DNA of 64,000 nt from Stenotrophomonas sp. UBA2629 (GCA_002359895.1 DEOB01000010.1:730251-794250), one strand, 5' to 3'. Counted from the stretch's first letter, positions 35,266 through 43,832 are shown. A program made the numbers and translations. The notes: generated by a model from the letters alone, not told the origin.

Positions 35266-36619
35266 CGATTCGGCCAAGCCGGTAGCACTGCTGGGCCTGG
35301 CCGGCGCCGCCCGCGACCGCCTGCGCGAAGCGATTGCCGCAGCCGGCGGCCGCATCGTGCTGGAAGAAGACCCCAACACGCTGGATGCGGCTGTATTTGA
35401 TGCCGCCGCACCGCAGGTGGTGCTGGTGGCGCTGGAACCGGCGGTGGAGGATGCGCTTGAGCGTCTGGAGACCGTGCTGGAAGCGCCGCATCTGACCCTG
35501 ATGTTTGAAGAGGCCGAGCTGGCCGCGCGTCGCGAAGGCTGGGAAGCGCAGCGTTGGGTGCGCCATCTTGCGGCCAAGCTGCAGGGCCACCAGAACGTGC
35601 TGCCGCCCGGTTCGGAGAGTGAGCAGGTGCAGGCCATCAACGCCGTGGCTGACACGCAGGAAGCAGCGGTGCAGGCGCCTGTGCTGCAGCCCGATGCCGG
35701 GTTGGACTTCCAGTGGGACGATGCCGCTGCTGCACTCAGTCCATGGCAGGCCGAACCTGCTGGGCCAGAGCCGGCAACCGATGGCGCGCGCCCGGAAGTG
35801 CTGGATTTCGAGCAGTTGATCGCAGCCCCGATTACCGAGGCCGAGCCCGCGCAGGAAGCACCGCGCAGCAGTGCGGTGCCGCCGCCACTGCCGGATCTGC
35901 CGCTGGACAACAGCGTTGTTGAACCGGCTGCTGTGTTGCCGAAGGCCGCGGGTGATTTCCACAGCTGGTCGCTGCTGGAAGATGACGCCTATGCCGTCGA
36001 GCCGGTCGCGGCGGATGTCGAGAAAGAACAGGCGCCGGTGCTGGCAAGCCTGCTCAACAGCGATTTTTCACTCGTTGATATTGAACAAGGCAGTGCCGAG
36101 GCCGATGGCGCGGTACTGCTGTTTGCCGGTATTGGTGGCCCGGACGCGGTGCGTCGTGTGCTGACCAGCCTGCCGGAAGACTTCCAGCGCCCGGTACTGG
36201 TGCAGCTGCGCCTGGACGGCGGCCGCTACGCAAACCTGGTCAAACAGATGGCGCGGGCAACGGTGTTGCCGGTGACGCTGGCCGACCCCGGCGAGCCGCT
36301 GCTGGCGGGCAACGTCTACATCCTGCCGGATGCGATTGGTCTGGAGTTGTCCGGCAGTGGCCTGCGTTTCACGGCCGAGCAGAACGATCTGCTGTCGACC
36401 ATGCCGCCTGCGCGCAGCGCGGTGATGCTGCTCAGTGGTGCCGATGTGGCTTTGGTGCCGCAGGTGCTGGAATTTGCCGGCAAGGGCGGCTGGGTGGCCG
36501 GGCAGATTGGTGATGGCTGCTATGACCCAGCTGCTGCCAGCCAGCTGGCCGTGGCGCAGATGACCGCCGGCGATCCGGAATATCTGGCGGCGGAACTTGC
36601 CGTGCATTGCGCCGGTTGA
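35252..36619 (+). CDS. chpB: CheB-like protein of the Chp cluster, catalytically degenerate (ChpB-like)
   Basis: A 455-residue protein in the position of the receptor methylesterase gene. The N-terminal ~110 residues resemble a receiver domain without the phosphoacceptor (VALLGLAGAARDRL, VVLVALEPAVED). A Pro/Ala-acidic linker follows. From about residue 285 the sequence can be laid on the CheB methylesterase domain (LADPGEPLLAGNVYILPD matches the family). The nucleophile Ser of GASTGG is Gly293 here (FAGIGG), and the His of the TQHMP region is Leu (VQLRLDGG). The third acidic residue may survive in LSGADVA. I infer a non-catalytic structural homologue. GTG at 35252 is chosen because GGGGA precedes it by 7 bases; it overlaps the chpA end by 14 bp. 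Confidence 0.75.
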   Translation: MYANDDSAKPVALLGLAGAARDRLREAIAAAGGRIVLEEDPNTLDAAVFDAAAPQVVLVALEPAVEDALERLETVLEAPHLTLMFEEAELAARREGWEAQRWVRHLAAKLQGHQNVLPPGSESEQVQAINAVADTQEAAVQAPVLQPDAGLDFQWDDAAAALSPWQAEPAGPEPATDGARPEVLDFEQLIAAPITEAEPAQEAPRSSAVPPPLPDLPLDNSVVEPAAVLPKAAGDFHSWSLLEDDAYAVEPVAADVEKEQAPVLASLLNSDFSLVDIEQGSAEADGAVLLFAGIGGPDAVRRVLTSLPEDFQRPVLVQLRLDGGRYANLVKQMARATVLPVTLADPGEPLLAGNVYILPDAIGLELSGSGLRFTAEQNDLLSTMPPARSAVMLLSGADVALVPQVLEFAGKGGWVAGQIGDGCYDPAAASQLAVAQMTAGDPEYLAAELAVHCAG

Positions 36620-36644
36620 TGCCGCGCCGATCAAGGAACAGACG

Positions 36645-37118
36645 ATGAGCTATGCAAACAATGACGAAGTACGCGGCGTCCTGATCCAATCCGGCAACGA
36701 ACGCGTGCTGCTGCCCAACGCGACCGTGGCCGAGATGATGTCGCGCGTGCCGGTGGAACCCATCGCCAATGCGCCCAGTTGGTTGATCGGCCAGATTGCT
36801 TGGCATGGCTGGAGCGTGCCGCTGCTGTCGTACGCGGGTTTGAGCGGCCATGGCCACGAGACGGTGACCACCAACAACAAAGTCGTGGTGCTCAAGGCAC
36901 TGGGCGGAAACCCGGACCTGCCGTACTTCGCGCTGCTGACGCAGACCTTCCCGCAGCTGATCGCCGTGCCGCGTGACGGCCTGCTGGCCGACGCCTCGGA
37001 AGAAAGCCTGCCCGCCGGCGTGCACATGCGCGTGCTGTTGGGCGAGCAGAGTGCGTTGCTGCCCGACCTGGATGCGATTGAAAGCGCGGTGGTCCAGGCA
37101 CTCCAAGCCGCCGCCTGA
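36645..37118 (+). CDS. chpC: CheW-like coupling protein ChpC
   Basis: Last gene of the pil-chp operon, with 157 residues. CheW-type features include VRGVLIQSGNERVLLPNATVAE, PSWLIGQIAWHGWSVPLLSY and VVVLKALGG. The ATG has AAGGA 8 bases upstream, and an in-frame ATG 48 bp earlier lies inside the preceding gene. ChpC in P. aeruginosa is an alternative adaptor linking additional receptors to ChpA. The gene converges on rsmE. Confidence 0.88.
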   Translation: MSYANNDEVRGVLIQSGNERVLLPNATVAEMMSRVPVEPIANAPSWLIGQIAWHGWSVPLLSYAGLSGHGHETVTTNNKVVVLKALGGNPDLPYFALLTQTFPQLIAVPRDGLLADASEESLPAGVHMRVLLGEQSALLPDLDAIESAVVQALQAAA

Positions 37119-37182
37119 TTCGCTCGAAGCTGCCGCTTGCTTGGCCCGGTGCGATTGCGGCAGACGTTGCCTGCCTCAGTTT

Positions 37183-37207
37183 CCTCTCCCGTATACGACG
37201 GGAGAGG
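37183..37207. repeat. Perfect hairpin between chpC and rsmE
   Basis: Two 10-base arms (CCTCTCCCGT and its complement) around a 5-base loop, located between convergent genes. There is no U-tract on either strand. It may act as a bidirectional transcript barrier or be a dispersed intergenic repeat; CTCTCCCG...CGGGAGAG elements are familiar in this family, but I could not search for copies. Confidence 0.55.
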
Positions 37208-37273
37208 GATTGGCATGAGGGCAGATCGAAGTAGCGGTCCGCCGTAACCCCGGCGCGAAACCTCAGCAGTACC

Positions 37274-38008
37274 TTACAGATCCCCCAGCCGCGCCTGTAG
37301 CGCCGCCACAGCGGCCAGGCCGGCGGTTTCCGTGCGCAGGATGCGCGGGCCCAGCTGCAGGCCCTGGAAGCCCGCCTCGGCCAGTTGCTGGCGATCACGC
37401 GGCGACCAGCCACCTTCGGGGCCGATGGCGATCACCACGCCGTTGGCCGGCGCTGCAGCCAATGAAGCCAAGCGGTGCTCGCCCAATGGGTCCAGCGTCA
37501 GGCGCAAGGTCTGCTCGGGCAAGCTGGCTGTCGCTGCGGCCAGCGATTGCGGCGCGCTGATCGCCGGGATGCGCGCGCGGCCGGACTGGCCACAGGCCGA
37601 ACCCACCACATTGCGCCAATGGGCGATGCGCTTCTCGGCGCGGGCTGCGTCCAGCTTGACCTCGGTGCGCTCGGCGTTGACCGGGATGATGGCGCTGACC
37701 CCCAACTCGGTGGCCTTCTGCAGAATCAGGTCCATCTTTTCGCCGCGCGCGATGCCCTGCAGCAGGGTGATCGGCAACGGTGATTCGTTGTCCACGGCCT
37801 GCGCACTGTCAATCCGCACCAGCACTTCGCGCTTGCTGATGCTGGCGATGGTGGCGCTGTAATCGTGGCCGTCGCCGTTGAACAGCACGCAGCCATCGCC
37901 CTCGCGCAGGCGCATCACCCGCACCAGATGGTTGGCCGTTTCTTCCGGCAATGGCAGGGTCTGGCCCACCGTGAGCGGCAGTTCGAGGGGGCTACGGGTC
38001 AGGCGCAT
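37274..38008 (-). CDS. rsmE: 16S rRNA m3U1498 methyltransferase RsmE
   Basis: SPOUT-class methyltransferase modifying U1498 of 16S rRNA. The 244-residue form matches E. coli RsmE (243). The N-terminal PUA-like domain includes NHLVRVMRLREGDGCVLFNG. The knotted SAM-binding C-terminal domain has QKATELGVSAIIPV, RSE-like AERTEVKLD, AIGPEGGWSPRDRQ and LGPRILRTETAGLAAVAAL. The start is placed at MRLTRSPLEL by family length; longer in-frame starts lie over the nudE promoter region. Confidence 0.95.
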   Translation of the reverse strand: MRLTRSPLELPLTVGQTLPLPEETANHLVRVMRLREGDGCVLFNGDGHDYSATIASISKREVLVRIDSAQAVDNESPLPITLLQGIARGEKMDLILQKATELGVSAIIPVNAERTEVKLDAARAEKRIAHWRNVVGSACGQSGRARIPAISAPQSLAAATASLPEQTLRLTLDPLGEHRLASLAAAPANGVVIAIGPEGGWSPRDRQQLAEAGFQGLQLGPRILRTETAGLAAVAALQARLGDL

Positions 38009-38132
38009 GGGGAGATCTCGGTAGGGCGGGACGGCTGCGGGTAGGCCGGGTCTGCTAGCATTTCGGGCACATGAGAACGTATCAGCCAATGCGCATTCTA
38101 TCGGTCGTCCACAATTTTGCCGGGGGCGACGC

Positions 38133-38681
38133 ATGACCCGCCCGCTGCCGTTGATCCACAACATCGTGGAAGAACACATCGGGCCGTTCCGCCAGGAACA
38201 GTTGGATCTGGAGTTTTCCAACGGTGAACGCCGCCGCTTCCAGCGCTTGGTCAGCGGTGGCCACGGCGCGGTGGTGGTGGTGCCGATGCTCGACGACGAC
38301 ACCGTCCTGCTGGTGCGCGAGTACGCAGCCGGGCTGCATCGTTACGAGCTGGGCCTGGTGAAAGGCCGCATTGATGCAGGCGAAAACCCGGTGCAGGCGG
38401 CCGACCGCGAGCTCAAGGAAGAGGCCGGTTACGGTGCGCGCCAGTTGGATGTACTGCGCACCCTGACCTTGGCACCTACTTATATGAGTCACCAGTCATG
38501 GTTGGTAGTGGGCCGCGACCTTTACCCCGAGCGCCTGCTGGGCGACGAGCCGGAGGAACTGGAAGTGATTCCCTGGAAGCTGGCTGACCTGGACAAACTG
38601 ATGCTGCGCGACGATTTCTCCGAAGGCCGTTCACTGGCGGCGCTGTTCATCGCCCGCGAGTGGTTGCGGGGCCAGCAATGA
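38133..38681 (+). CDS. nudE: ADP-compounds Nudix hydrolase NudE
   Basis: Hydrolyses ADP-ribose, NADH and ApnA-type compounds. A complete Nudix box is visible: G-x5-E-x7-RE-x2-EE-x-G in GRIDAGENPVQAADRELKEE followed by AGYG (around residues 77-99). The C-terminal APTYMSHQSWLVVG is a NudE-type feature. Its 182 residues match the family. Its TGA overlaps the ATG of cysQ by design (ATGA), giving translational coupling; a nudE-cysQ pair also occurs in E. coli-like genomes. Confidence 0.9.
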   Translation: MTRPLPLIHNIVEEHIGPFRQEQLDLEFSNGERRRFQRLVSGGHGAVVVVPMLDDDTVLLVREYAAGLHRYELGLVKGRIDAGENPVQAADRELKEEAGYGARQLDVLRTLTLAPTYMSHQSWLVVGRDLYPERLLGDEPEELEVIPWKLADLDKLMLRDDFSEGRSLAALFIAREWLRGQQ

Positions 38682-39484
38682 GCGGCCTGGATGCAGCGCT
38701 GCGCGAGCGCGTGATCGAAATTGCCGAGCAGGCCGGCGCGGCCATCATGCAGGTCTATGCCAGCAGTTTTGATATTGAGCGCAAGGCCGACGACAGCCCG
38801 GTGACGAGCGCCGATCTGGCCGCACACAAGGTGATTGTGAGCGGGCTGACCCAACTGACGCCGGATGTTCCGGTGCTGTCCGAAGAATCGGCGCAGGTCA
38901 GCTGGGAAACCCGCCGCCAATGGTCGCGTTACTGGTTGGTGGATCCGTTGGACGGCACCCGCGAGTTCATCAAGCGCAACGGCGAGTTCAGCGTGAACAT
39001 CGCGCTGATCGATAACGGCGCAGTGGTGTTCGGCGTAGTGCAGGCACCGGTGACCGGGCTTGTGTGGCATGCCGAGCGCGGTGGCAACGCCTATCGACGT
39101 GATGGCCAGCAGCAGGAGCTGATCCGTACCGTGGTGCCGCCGGCCACCCCATTGCGTGTGGCCGCAAGCCGCTCGCACCGCAGCGAGCGCACGCAGACAT
39201 TGCTGGCGCGGATGGGCGAGATCGAACTGATTGCTCAGGGTTCCTCACTGAAGTTCTGCCGCATCGCCGAAGGCAGCTTGGATGTGTACCCGCGATTGGG
39301 GCCGACCAGTGAATGGGACACGGCCGCAGGCCAATGTGTATTGGAAGCGGCGGGTGGCGTGCTGCTGGCCGCCGACAGCGGCCTGCCGTTTCAGTACAAC
39401 CAGCGCCCGCGTCTGCTCAATGGCGATTTTGTCGCGATGGGCGATGCAACGCTGCCGTGGCAGGACTGGGTGGCGGGGCTGTAA
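38678..39484 (+). CDS. cysQ: 3'(2'),5'-bisphosphate nucleotidase CysQ
   Basis: Li-sensitive, Mg-dependent phosphatase removing PAP, the by-product of sulfate assimilation. It has 268 residues of the inositol-monophosphatase superfamily. Metal ligands are in VLSEESAQVSWE and WLVDPLDGTREFIKRNGEFS (about residues 68-105), and the second signature WDTAAGQCVLEAAGGVL is near the C-terminus. The ATG overlaps the nudE stop. It could also act on related bisphosphorylated substrates, but CysQ is the best name. Confidence 0.93.
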   Translation: MSGLDAALRERVIEIAEQAGAAIMQVYASSFDIERKADDSPVTSADLAAHKVIVSGLTQLTPDVPVLSEESAQVSWETRRQWSRYWLVDPLDGTREFIKRNGEFSVNIALIDNGAVVFGVVQAPVTGLVWHAERGGNAYRRDGQQQELIRTVVPPATPLRVAASRSHRSERTQTLLARMGEIELIAQGSSLKFCRIAEGSLDVYPRLGPTSEWDTAAGQCVLEAAGGVLLAADSGLPFQYNQRPRLLNGDFVAMGDATLPWQDWVAGL

Positions 39485-39515
39485 GCCCACTGCTGACGAC
39501 GCGAATGTGTTTCAA

Positions 39516-39535
39516 GCGCCGGCATCAGCCGGCGC
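39516..39535. repeat. Short hairpin between cysQ and mazG
   Basis: Arms GCGCCGGC and GCCGGCGC around ATCA form an 8-bp perfect stem in the 75-bp spacer. No U-run follows. Probably a small intercistronic stem-loop. Confidence 0.45.
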
Positions 39536-39559
39536 ATTGCTGATGAGGGTGAGCTGACC

Positions 39560-40378
39560 ATGTCTGATTTGAACGATATCCAATCGCTGTTGACGATCAT
39601 GGCGCGGCTGCGTGACCCCAACGGCGGCTGCCCATGGGACCTGGAACAGAACTTCGCCACCATCGCCCCGTACACGGTGGAAGAGGCGTACGAAGTGGCC
39701 GATGCCATCGACCGCAACGACCTGGCTGATCTCAAGGATGAATTGGGTGACCTGTTGTTGCAGGTGGTGTTCCACGCGCAGATGGCGAGCGAGCAGGGCG
39801 CGTTCGGTTTTGGCGATGTGGTGGCCTCGATCAGCAACAAGATGATCCGCCGCCATCCGCATATCTTCGGCAGCACCGAGGTAAGCGATTCGGCAGAAGT
39901 GCTGGCCAATTGGGATGAGATCAAACGCAGTGAGCGCGCGGAGAAGGGCGAGCAGGACACCTCCGCGCTGGCGGGTATTTCGCGCGGCCTGCCGGAGTGG
40001 CTGCGTGCCACCAAGCTGCAATCGCGTGCAGCACGCACCGGTTTTGACTGGCCCGACGCAACGCCGGTACTGGACAAGCTGCGTGAGGAAGTCGATGAGC
40101 TGCAGGCCGAATTCGAGGCCGCACCGGTAGGCGACAACCAAGCGCGGTTGCAGGAAGAACTGGGTGATGTGTTGTTTGTCTGCGCCAACCTCGCGCGCCA
40201 CGCCAAGGTGGATGTCGGCACCGCCTTGCGCCAGGCCAACCACAAGTTCGAGCGGCGTTTCCGCGCGATGGAAGACATCGCCGACGCGCAGGGCAGTGAA
40301 ATGGCGACGATGACTTTGGAGCAGCAGGAAGCGTTGTGGCAGGCGGTCAAACACGCTGAGAAGGCACGCACGCCGTGA
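39560..40378 (+). CDS. mazG: Nucleoside triphosphate pyrophosphohydrolase MazG
   Basis: All-alpha NTP-PPase hydrolysing dNTPs/NTPs and lowering ppGpp effects in E. coli. It has 272 residues and two MazG repeats. The N-terminal one has RDPNGGCPWDLEQ and the metal-binding EEAYEVADAI/DLKDELGDLLLQ. The C-terminal one has EEVDELQAEF and LQEELGDVLFV. A GAGGG-type ribosome site precedes the ATG. The stop overlaps the GTG start of the next small membrane protein (GTGA). Confidence 0.95.
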   Translation: MSDLNDIQSLLTIMARLRDPNGGCPWDLEQNFATIAPYTVEEAYEVADAIDRNDLADLKDELGDLLLQVVFHAQMASEQGAFGFGDVVASISNKMIRRHPHIFGSTEVSDSAEVLANWDEIKRSERAEKGEQDTSALAGISRGLPEWLRATKLQSRAARTGFDWPDATPVLDKLREEVDELQAEFEAAPVGDNQARLQEELGDVLFVCANLARHAKVDVGTALRQANHKFERRFRAMEDIADAQGSEMATMTLEQQEALWQAVKHAEKARTP

Positions 40379-40698
40379 AAATCGCGGCGCTTTTTCTGTT
40401 GACCGCGCTGGCCGAAATCATCGGCTGCTATCTGCCATGGTTGTGGCTGCGCAAGCAGGGTAGCCCGTGGCTGTTGGTGCCGGCGGCGGCAAGCCTGGCG
40501 CTGTTTGCATGGTTGTTGACCTTGCATCCCACCGCCACCGGTCGCGTCTATGCTGCCTATGGCGGCGTGTATGTATGCGTGGCGCTGCTGTGGCTGTGGT
40601 TGGTGGATTCGGTCAAACCCTCACGCTGGGATCTGCTGGGCGGCGGCCTGTGTCTGCTGGGCATGGCCGTGATCATGTTCGCGCCGCGCACTAACTGA
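40375..40698 (+). CDS. UPF0060 (YnfA-family) small membrane protein
   Basis: A 107-residue, four-helix inner-membrane protein. The GTG start overlaps the mazG stop by 4 bp. Family features include ALAEIIGCYLPWLWLRK, the central GRVYAAYGGVYVCVALLWLW and the end GLCLLGMAVIMFAPR. YnfA proteins resemble small multidrug-resistance transporters in fold; substrate and role are not established here. Length and topology match the family closely. Confidence 0.9.
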   Translation: MKIAALFLLTALAEIIGCYLPWLWLRKQGSPWLLVPAAASLALFAWLLTLHPTATGRVYAAYGGVYVCVALLWLWLVDSVKPSRWDLLGGGLCLLGMAVIMFAPRTN

Positions 40699-40736
40699 AG
40701 GCCGTATCCTGCAGCCGGAACATCCGGAAGCAGGCC

Positions 40737-41039
40737 ATGGCGCGGTTCAACAGTTTTCGACAGTTCTACCCGTACTACCTGCAGGAGCACCGCAACACGG
40801 TGTGTCGGCGGCTGCATTTCATCGGCAGCTGGGCGGTGCTGGTCTGTTTGCTGCTGGCGCTCTGGCAGCGCAGCGGCGGCTGGCTGTGGGCCGCATTGAT
40901 CTGCGGCTATGGCTTCGCTTGGGTGGGCCACTTTTTCTTCGAAAAGAACCGGCCGGCCACGTTCCGCCACCCGCTCTATTCATTTGTCGGCGACTGGGTG
41001 ATGTTCTTCGACATCCTGCGCGGGCGCGTGAAAATCTAA
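40737..41039 (+). CDS. DUF962/Mpo1-like membrane protein
   Basis: A 100-residue protein with FRQFYPYYLQEHRNTVCRRL, then LHFIGSWAVL, the first hydrophobic segment, and GYGFAWVGHFFFEKNRPATF. This is the DUF962 pattern with conserved His and Asn-Arg-Pro. Yeast Mpo1, a member of the same superfamily, is an iron-dependent dioxygenase of 2-hydroxy fatty acids; whether this short bacterial form is active is unknown. Two to three membrane helices are predicted by eye. Confidence 0.85.
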   Translation: MARFNSFRQFYPYYLQEHRNTVCRRLHFIGSWAVLVCLLLALWQRSGGWLWAALICGYGFAWVGHFFFEKNRPATFRHPLYSFVGDWVMFFDILRGRVKI

Positions 41040-41124
41040 GCCGCCGCTGGCGCCTGCGGCGGCAATTCGCCGTGCGCGATGGGTGGCTATACTCAGGCCA
41101 ATCTTTCACCGGAAGGAGCAGGCG

Positions 41125-42096
41125 ATGGGCAGCGGCGCAGGTGTTCTGGCATTGGTCGTGGTGGTGGCCGGCATCATCATCCTGTTCAAAACCGTGCGCA
41201 TGGTGCCGCAGGGTTATGAATGGACGGTGGAACGCTTCGGCAAGTACACGCACACCATGACGCCCGGTCTGCATTTCCTCATCCCCGTGGTGTACGGCGT
41301 GGGCCGCAAGATCAACATGATGGAGCAGGTGCTGGATGTACCCAGCCAGGACGTCATCACCAAGGACAACGCCGTGGTGCGGGTGGACGGCGTGGTGTTC
41401 TTCCAGGTGCTGGATGCCGCCAAGGCCGCGTATGAAGTCGCCAACCTGGAAGTGGCGATGATCGCGCTGGTACAGACCAACATCCGTACCGTGATCGGCT
41501 CGATGGACCTGGACGAATCCCTGAGCCAACGCGAAACCATCAACGCGCAGCTGCTCAACGTCGTGGACCAGGCCACCAATCCGTGGGGTGTCAAAGTCAC
41601 CCGCATCGAAATCCGCGACATTCAACCGCCGCGCGATCTGGTGGATTCCATGGCCCGCCAGATGAAGGCCGAGCGTGAAAAACGCGCGCAGATTCTGGAA
41701 GCCGAAGGCCTGCGTCAGGCTGAAATCCTGCGTGCGGATGGCCAGAAGCAGGCCACGGTGCTGGAAGCGGAAGGTCGCAAAGAGGCCGCGTTCCGCGACG
41801 CCGAAGCGCGCGAGCGGCAGGCCGAGGCCGAAGCCAAGGCGACCACGCTGGTGTCCAAGGCCATCGCCGAGGGCGACGTGCAGGCCATCAATTATTTCGT
41901 TGCGCAGAAATACGTGGAGGCGTTCGGCAAGCTGGCCAGCTCACCCAACCAGAAGCTGGTGCTGATGCCGATGGAGGCCACCGGCGTCATCAGTTCCATC
42001 GCCGGTGTCGCCGAGCTGGCCAAAGAAGCGTTTGCCAAACAGGAAGAACGCAGGCCCACCGCTTCACGCGGCAATCCGCCGCCGCTGGAGCGCTGA
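41125..42096 (+). CDS. qmcA: SPFH/stomatin-family membrane protein QmcA
   Basis: Stomatin-like protein anchored by one N-terminal helix (about residues 5-22, VLALVVVVAGIIILFKTV). An SPFH domain (VPQGYEWTVERFGKYT to about residue 190) and an Ala/Glu-rich coiled coil (EKRAQILEAEGLRQAEILRA) follow, with a Pro-rich C-terminus. AAGGAG lies 8 bases before the ATG chosen, and an earlier in-frame ATG has none. It is followed after 3 bp by an nfeD-type gene, the usual SPFH-NfeD pair; they likely form a membrane microdomain quality-control complex (inference from the family). Confidence 0.93.
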   Translation: MGSGAGVLALVVVVAGIIILFKTVRMVPQGYEWTVERFGKYTHTMTPGLHFLIPVVYGVGRKINMMEQVLDVPSQDVITKDNAVVRVDGVVFFQVLDAAKAAYEVANLEVAMIALVQTNIRTVIGSMDLDESLSQRETINAQLLNVVDQATNPWGVKVTRIEIRDIQPPRDLVDSMARQMKAEREKRAQILEAEGLRQAEILRADGQKQATVLEAEGRKEAAFRDAEARERQAEAEAKATTLVSKAIAEGDVQAINYFVAQKYVEAFGKLASSPNQKLVLMPMEATGVISSIAGVAELAKEAFAKQEERRPTASRGNPPPLER

Positions 42097-42099
42097 GTC

Positions 42100-42531
42100 A
42101 TGCGCTGGGACGTGGTGATATGGGCGGCTTTGGCGGTCACCTTGTTTGCCGCCGAAGCCTTGGCGCCGGGCGCATTCATGCTGTGGATGGGCTTCGCGGC
42201 GGCGGCGGTGTTCCTGGCTGTGTGGGCGTTCGAGGGCACCACGGTGCTGCTGCAGGTCATTTTGTTTGTGGTGCTGAGCTTTGTATCGATCCAGGTGTAC
42301 CGCACCTGGTTCCGCAAGCGGGGGCGCCAGAGCGAGCAGCCGCTGCTCAACCGCCGCGCCGAGCAACTGATCGGACGGGTGGTGATTGTTGAACAGGCCA
42401 TTGCCAATGGCATCGGCCGGGCAAAAATAGACGACGCGTTCTGGGTGGTCGCCGGGCCGGATTTGCCCAGCGGAAGCCGCGTACGGGTGATTGCGGTGGA
42501 CGGCATGACGCTGAAAGTCCAGCAGGCCTGA
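42100..42531 (+). CDS. NfeD-like membrane protein (YbbJ)
   Basis: A 143-residue short NfeD protein with hydrophobic helices over about residues 5-65 (WAALAVTLFAAEALAPGAFM, VLLQVILFVVLSFVSIQVY). A C-terminal OB-fold domain starts at LIGRVVIVEQAIANGIGRAK. It partners the QmcA protein encoded just upstream, with which it is certainly co-transcribed. No protease domain is present, so this is the short (NfeD1b/YbbJ-like) type. Confidence 0.9.
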   Translation: MRWDVVIWAALAVTLFAAEALAPGAFMLWMGFAAAAVFLAVWAFEGTTVLLQVILFVVLSFVSIQVYRTWFRKRGRQSEQPLLNRRAEQLIGRVVIVEQAIANGIGRAKIDDAFWVVAGPDLPSGSRVRVIAVDGMTLKVQQA

Positions 42532-42619
42532 CCCGCCTGCGGTGCGGCCGTGTGGCGGTGCCGCAGGTTTTAAATGTGACCATCTGGGATAATGGCGCAC
42601 CCTTTTTAGTGGAACGGCC

Positions 42620-43741
42620 ATGACCCTGAAAACCCTGCTCAACGAAACCCACCGCTCGCTCGGCGCCAAGATGGTCGACTTCGGCGGTTGGGACATGCCG
42701 ATCCACTATGGCTCGCAGATCGATGAGCACCACCTGGTGCGTAACGCGGCCGGCATGTTCGACGTCAGCCACATGACCGTGGTGGATCTGAAAGGCGCGC
42801 GCACCCGTGAGTTCCTGCGCTACCTGCTGGCCAACTCCATCGACAAGGTCAAGGTCACCGGCAAGGCGCTGTACTCGTGCATGCTCAATGCGCAGGGCGG
42901 CGTGATCGACGACCTGATCGTCTACTTCCTCGGCGAGGATTTCTTCCGCATGGTGGTCAACGCCTCCACCCGCGAGAAAGACCTGGCCTGGATCCGCCAG
43001 CACGCTGCCGCATTTGACGTTGAGGTGATCGAGCGCGAAGACCTGGCCATCATCGCCGTGCAGGGCCCGCAGGCACGTGCGTTGGTTGCCGGCCTGGTAG
43101 CCGAGTCCGAGCGCACCGCGCTGGACAAGCTGGGCCGCTTCGCCGCATTGGATGTCACCTCGGCCGACGGCGTGCCGCTGTTTGTCGCGCGCACCGGTTA
43201 CACCGGCGAGGACGGTTATGAAGTGCTGCTGCCGCAGGCCAATGTCGTTGCGTTCTGGAACGCGCTGTTGGCTGCAGGCGTCAAGCCGGCAGGCCTGGGC
43301 GCACGCGACACCCTGCGTCTGGAAGCTGGCATGAATCTTTACGGCCAGGACATGGACGAAGCCATCAGCCCTTACGAAGCCGCGCTGTCCTGGACGGTTG
43401 CGTTGGACGACAAGACCGATGGAACGCCGCGCGACTTCATCGGCCGCCCGGTGCTGGAGGCGCAGAAGGCCGCCGGCAACGCGCGCCAGATGATCGGCAT
43501 CGTGATGGACGACAAGGGCGTGCTGCGCCACGGCCAGAAGGTGCTCACCGCCAATGGCGAAGGTGAAATCCTGTCCGGTACGTTCTCGCCCACGCTGGGC
43601 AAGGCCATTGCCTTTGCCCGCGTGCCGGCCGGCGCGCCGGTGGACGTGCGCGTGGACATCCGTGGCAAGGAAGTGCCGGTGCGCGTGGTGAAGTTCCCGT
43701 TCGTACGCGATGGCCAGGCGCAGGCCGGCATCAACCTCTGA
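42620..43741 (+). CDS. gcvT: Aminomethyltransferase (glycine cleavage T protein)
   Basis: Transfers the methylene group from the aminomethyl-lipoyl H protein to tetrahydrofolate, releasing ammonia. Its 373 residues fit the family. Visible: HRSLGAKMVDFGGWDMPIHY, NAAGMFDVSHM, MLNAQGGVIDDLIVY, ARTGYTGEDGYEVLLP and RDTLRLEAGMNLYGQDMDE. A possible -10 (GATAAT, 42588-42593) lies about 26 bp before the ATG; I see no convincing -35 and no glycine-riboswitch-like structure in the 88-bp spacer. gcvH follows after 91 bp. Confidence 0.97.
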   Translation: MTLKTLLNETHRSLGAKMVDFGGWDMPIHYGSQIDEHHLVRNAAGMFDVSHMTVVDLKGARTREFLRYLLANSIDKVKVTGKALYSCMLNAQGGVIDDLIVYFLGEDFFRMVVNASTREKDLAWIRQHAAAFDVEVIEREDLAIIAVQGPQARALVAGLVAESERTALDKLGRFAALDVTSADGVPLFVARTGYTGEDGYEVLLPQANVVAFWNALLAAGVKPAGLGARDTLRLEAGMNLYGQDMDEAISPYEAALSWTVALDDKTDGTPRDFIGRPVLEAQKAAGNARQMIGIVMDDKGVLRHGQKVLTANGEGEILSGTFSPTLGKAIAFARVPAGAPVDVRVDIRGKEVPVRVVKFPFVRDGQAQAGINL

Positions 43742-43753
43742 TTTTCTGTAAGC

Positions 43754-43781
43754 CCGTGTGCGGGCGTTACCCTGCACACGG
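43754..43781. promoter_or_regulatory. gcvT-gcvH intercistronic stem-loop
   Basis: Arms CCGTGTGC and GCACACGG (8 bp) enclose a 12-base loop. No U-tract follows, so readthrough into gcvH is expected. It may tune the relative expression or stability of the two cistrons. Confidence 0.4.
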
Positions 43782-43832
43782 TTCGTTAAACTAGCGTTCC
43801 ATCCCGACCACCGCTTTTTCCGGAGCAGTTCC

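Noticed and set aside
30550..35910. A very long open frame on the minus strand opposite chpA (and parts of its neighbour)
   Set aside because: It mirrors the codon bias of the high-GC sense gene, gives low-complexity Arg/His/Gln/Gly-rich sequence without domains, and has no ribosome site. chpA on the plus strand has clear domains throughout.
42532..42619. Glycine riboswitch upstream of gcvT
   Set aside because: The spacer is only 88 bp, too short for the tandem aptamer, and lacks the conserved GGAGAG-type cores.
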